Assembly (NCBI GenBank): GCA_905221605.1
Contig: CAJNDS010002403.1
Coordinates: 404,001 to 443,767, forward strand
DNA length: 39,767 nt
Origin: Symbiodinium natans
Lineage: Eukaryota; Sar; Dinophyceae; Suessiales; Symbiodiniaceae
Direction of reading: 5' to 3'
Shown piece after piece: positions 39,736 through 39,767 of the stretch (its first letter is position 1; the number at the start of each line of letters is the position of its first letter). The translations under genes were made by a program, and so were the position numbers. The notes under the pieces were generated by a model, which saw nothing but the letters and a program-made list of their open reading frames with translations, had not been told where the DNA came from and made no database searches.

Positions 39736-39767
39736 TCGGGCTTCGGGCTTCGGGCTTAGGGCTTAGG

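Larger units (their letters stand above)
1..39767. repeat. Window-wide interstitial telomeric-type repeats (TTTAGGG/CCCTAAA)
   Basis: Heptamer TTTAGGG and its complement occur from near base 81 to the right edge, both as perfect arrays (separate entries) and as degenerate units such as TTCAGGG, TTTGGGG and CTTAGGG. They fill most introns and spacers. Both orientations occur, often switching across a single exon-like island, so this is not one terminal telomere. Gene-poor stretches made mainly of such degenerate units, where I see nothing else, are 186-520, 1010-1370, 1440-1760, 1860-2330, 3035-4230, 6290-6860, 7735-8015, 9340-9690, 10790-11010, 11760-11880, 11940-12440, 12500-12640, 12960-13610, 16990-17440, 18005-18250, 20655-21395, 26700-27430 and 35200-35960. 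Confidence 0.95.

Noticed and set aside
1-39767. A true chromosome-end telomere
   Set aside because: Arrays occur in both orientations, are interrupted by exons and elements, and neither window edge is a long terminal array.
1-39767. tRNA, rRNA and spliced-leader genes
   Set aside because: I looked for recognisable tRNA T-loop/anticodon patterns and rRNA segments and found none I could support; a covariance-model scan was not possible.

Overview
The window is nuclear DNA of a eukaryote, most likely a dinoflagellate (Suessiales/Symbiodiniaceae-like). Three observations support this. Plant/alveolate-type telomeric units (TTTAGGG/CCCTAAA) and close variants are interspersed through all 39.8 kb. 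The recognisable coding sequence is cut into very short exons, nearly all reading on the minus strand. The introns that can be solved use GC, GA and GT donors with AG acceptors followed by G, the splice-site mix known from dinoflagellates. Long continuous ORFs are absent; most stop-free stretches are chance readings of the repeats.

The main result is a gene that can be assembled by eye at 25853-33576 (minus): 20 exons, 1530 nt, 509 residues. It encodes a signal-peptide-bearing TauD/TfdA (SyrP-like) Fe(II)/2-oxoglutarate dioxygenase with an intact HxE...H metal site. A second gene (21925-23473, minus) joins three exons across an EF-hand loop. A third (about 915-2826) and a fourth (11889-12496) join in frame but have no recognised family. 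Many other 60-120 bp islands of unique, stop-free sequence lie between telomeric arrays and look like single exons of further minus-strand genes.

The intergenic and intronic space holds several families of short terminal-inverted-repeat elements (called A to G here, plus a looser repeat H). In the dioxygenase gene, at least five introns are essentially one such element each, with a short target duplication overlapping the splice sites, so these elements behave as introners. Other introns consist of telomeric repeats. The clearest is a 52-bp intron (28833-28884) made of degenerate CCCTAAA units flanked by a 10-bp duplication of exon sequence.

Layout: 1-3.1 kb, gene fragment plus elements of families A, G and B; 4.3-5.85 kb, a 1.55 kb family A element carrying an OTU-like fragment; 8.3-13.9 kb, exon islands; 13.9-14.9 kb, a TIR element inserted into telomeric repeats; 16.6-16.9 kb, a long C-tract; 17-21 kb, islands and minisatellites; 21.9-23.5 kb, EF-hand gene; 25.85-33.6 kb, dioxygenase gene; 33.9-39.7 kb, exon islands of one or more upstream minus-strand genes. 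All alignments and junctions were made by eye; no search or splice program was run.
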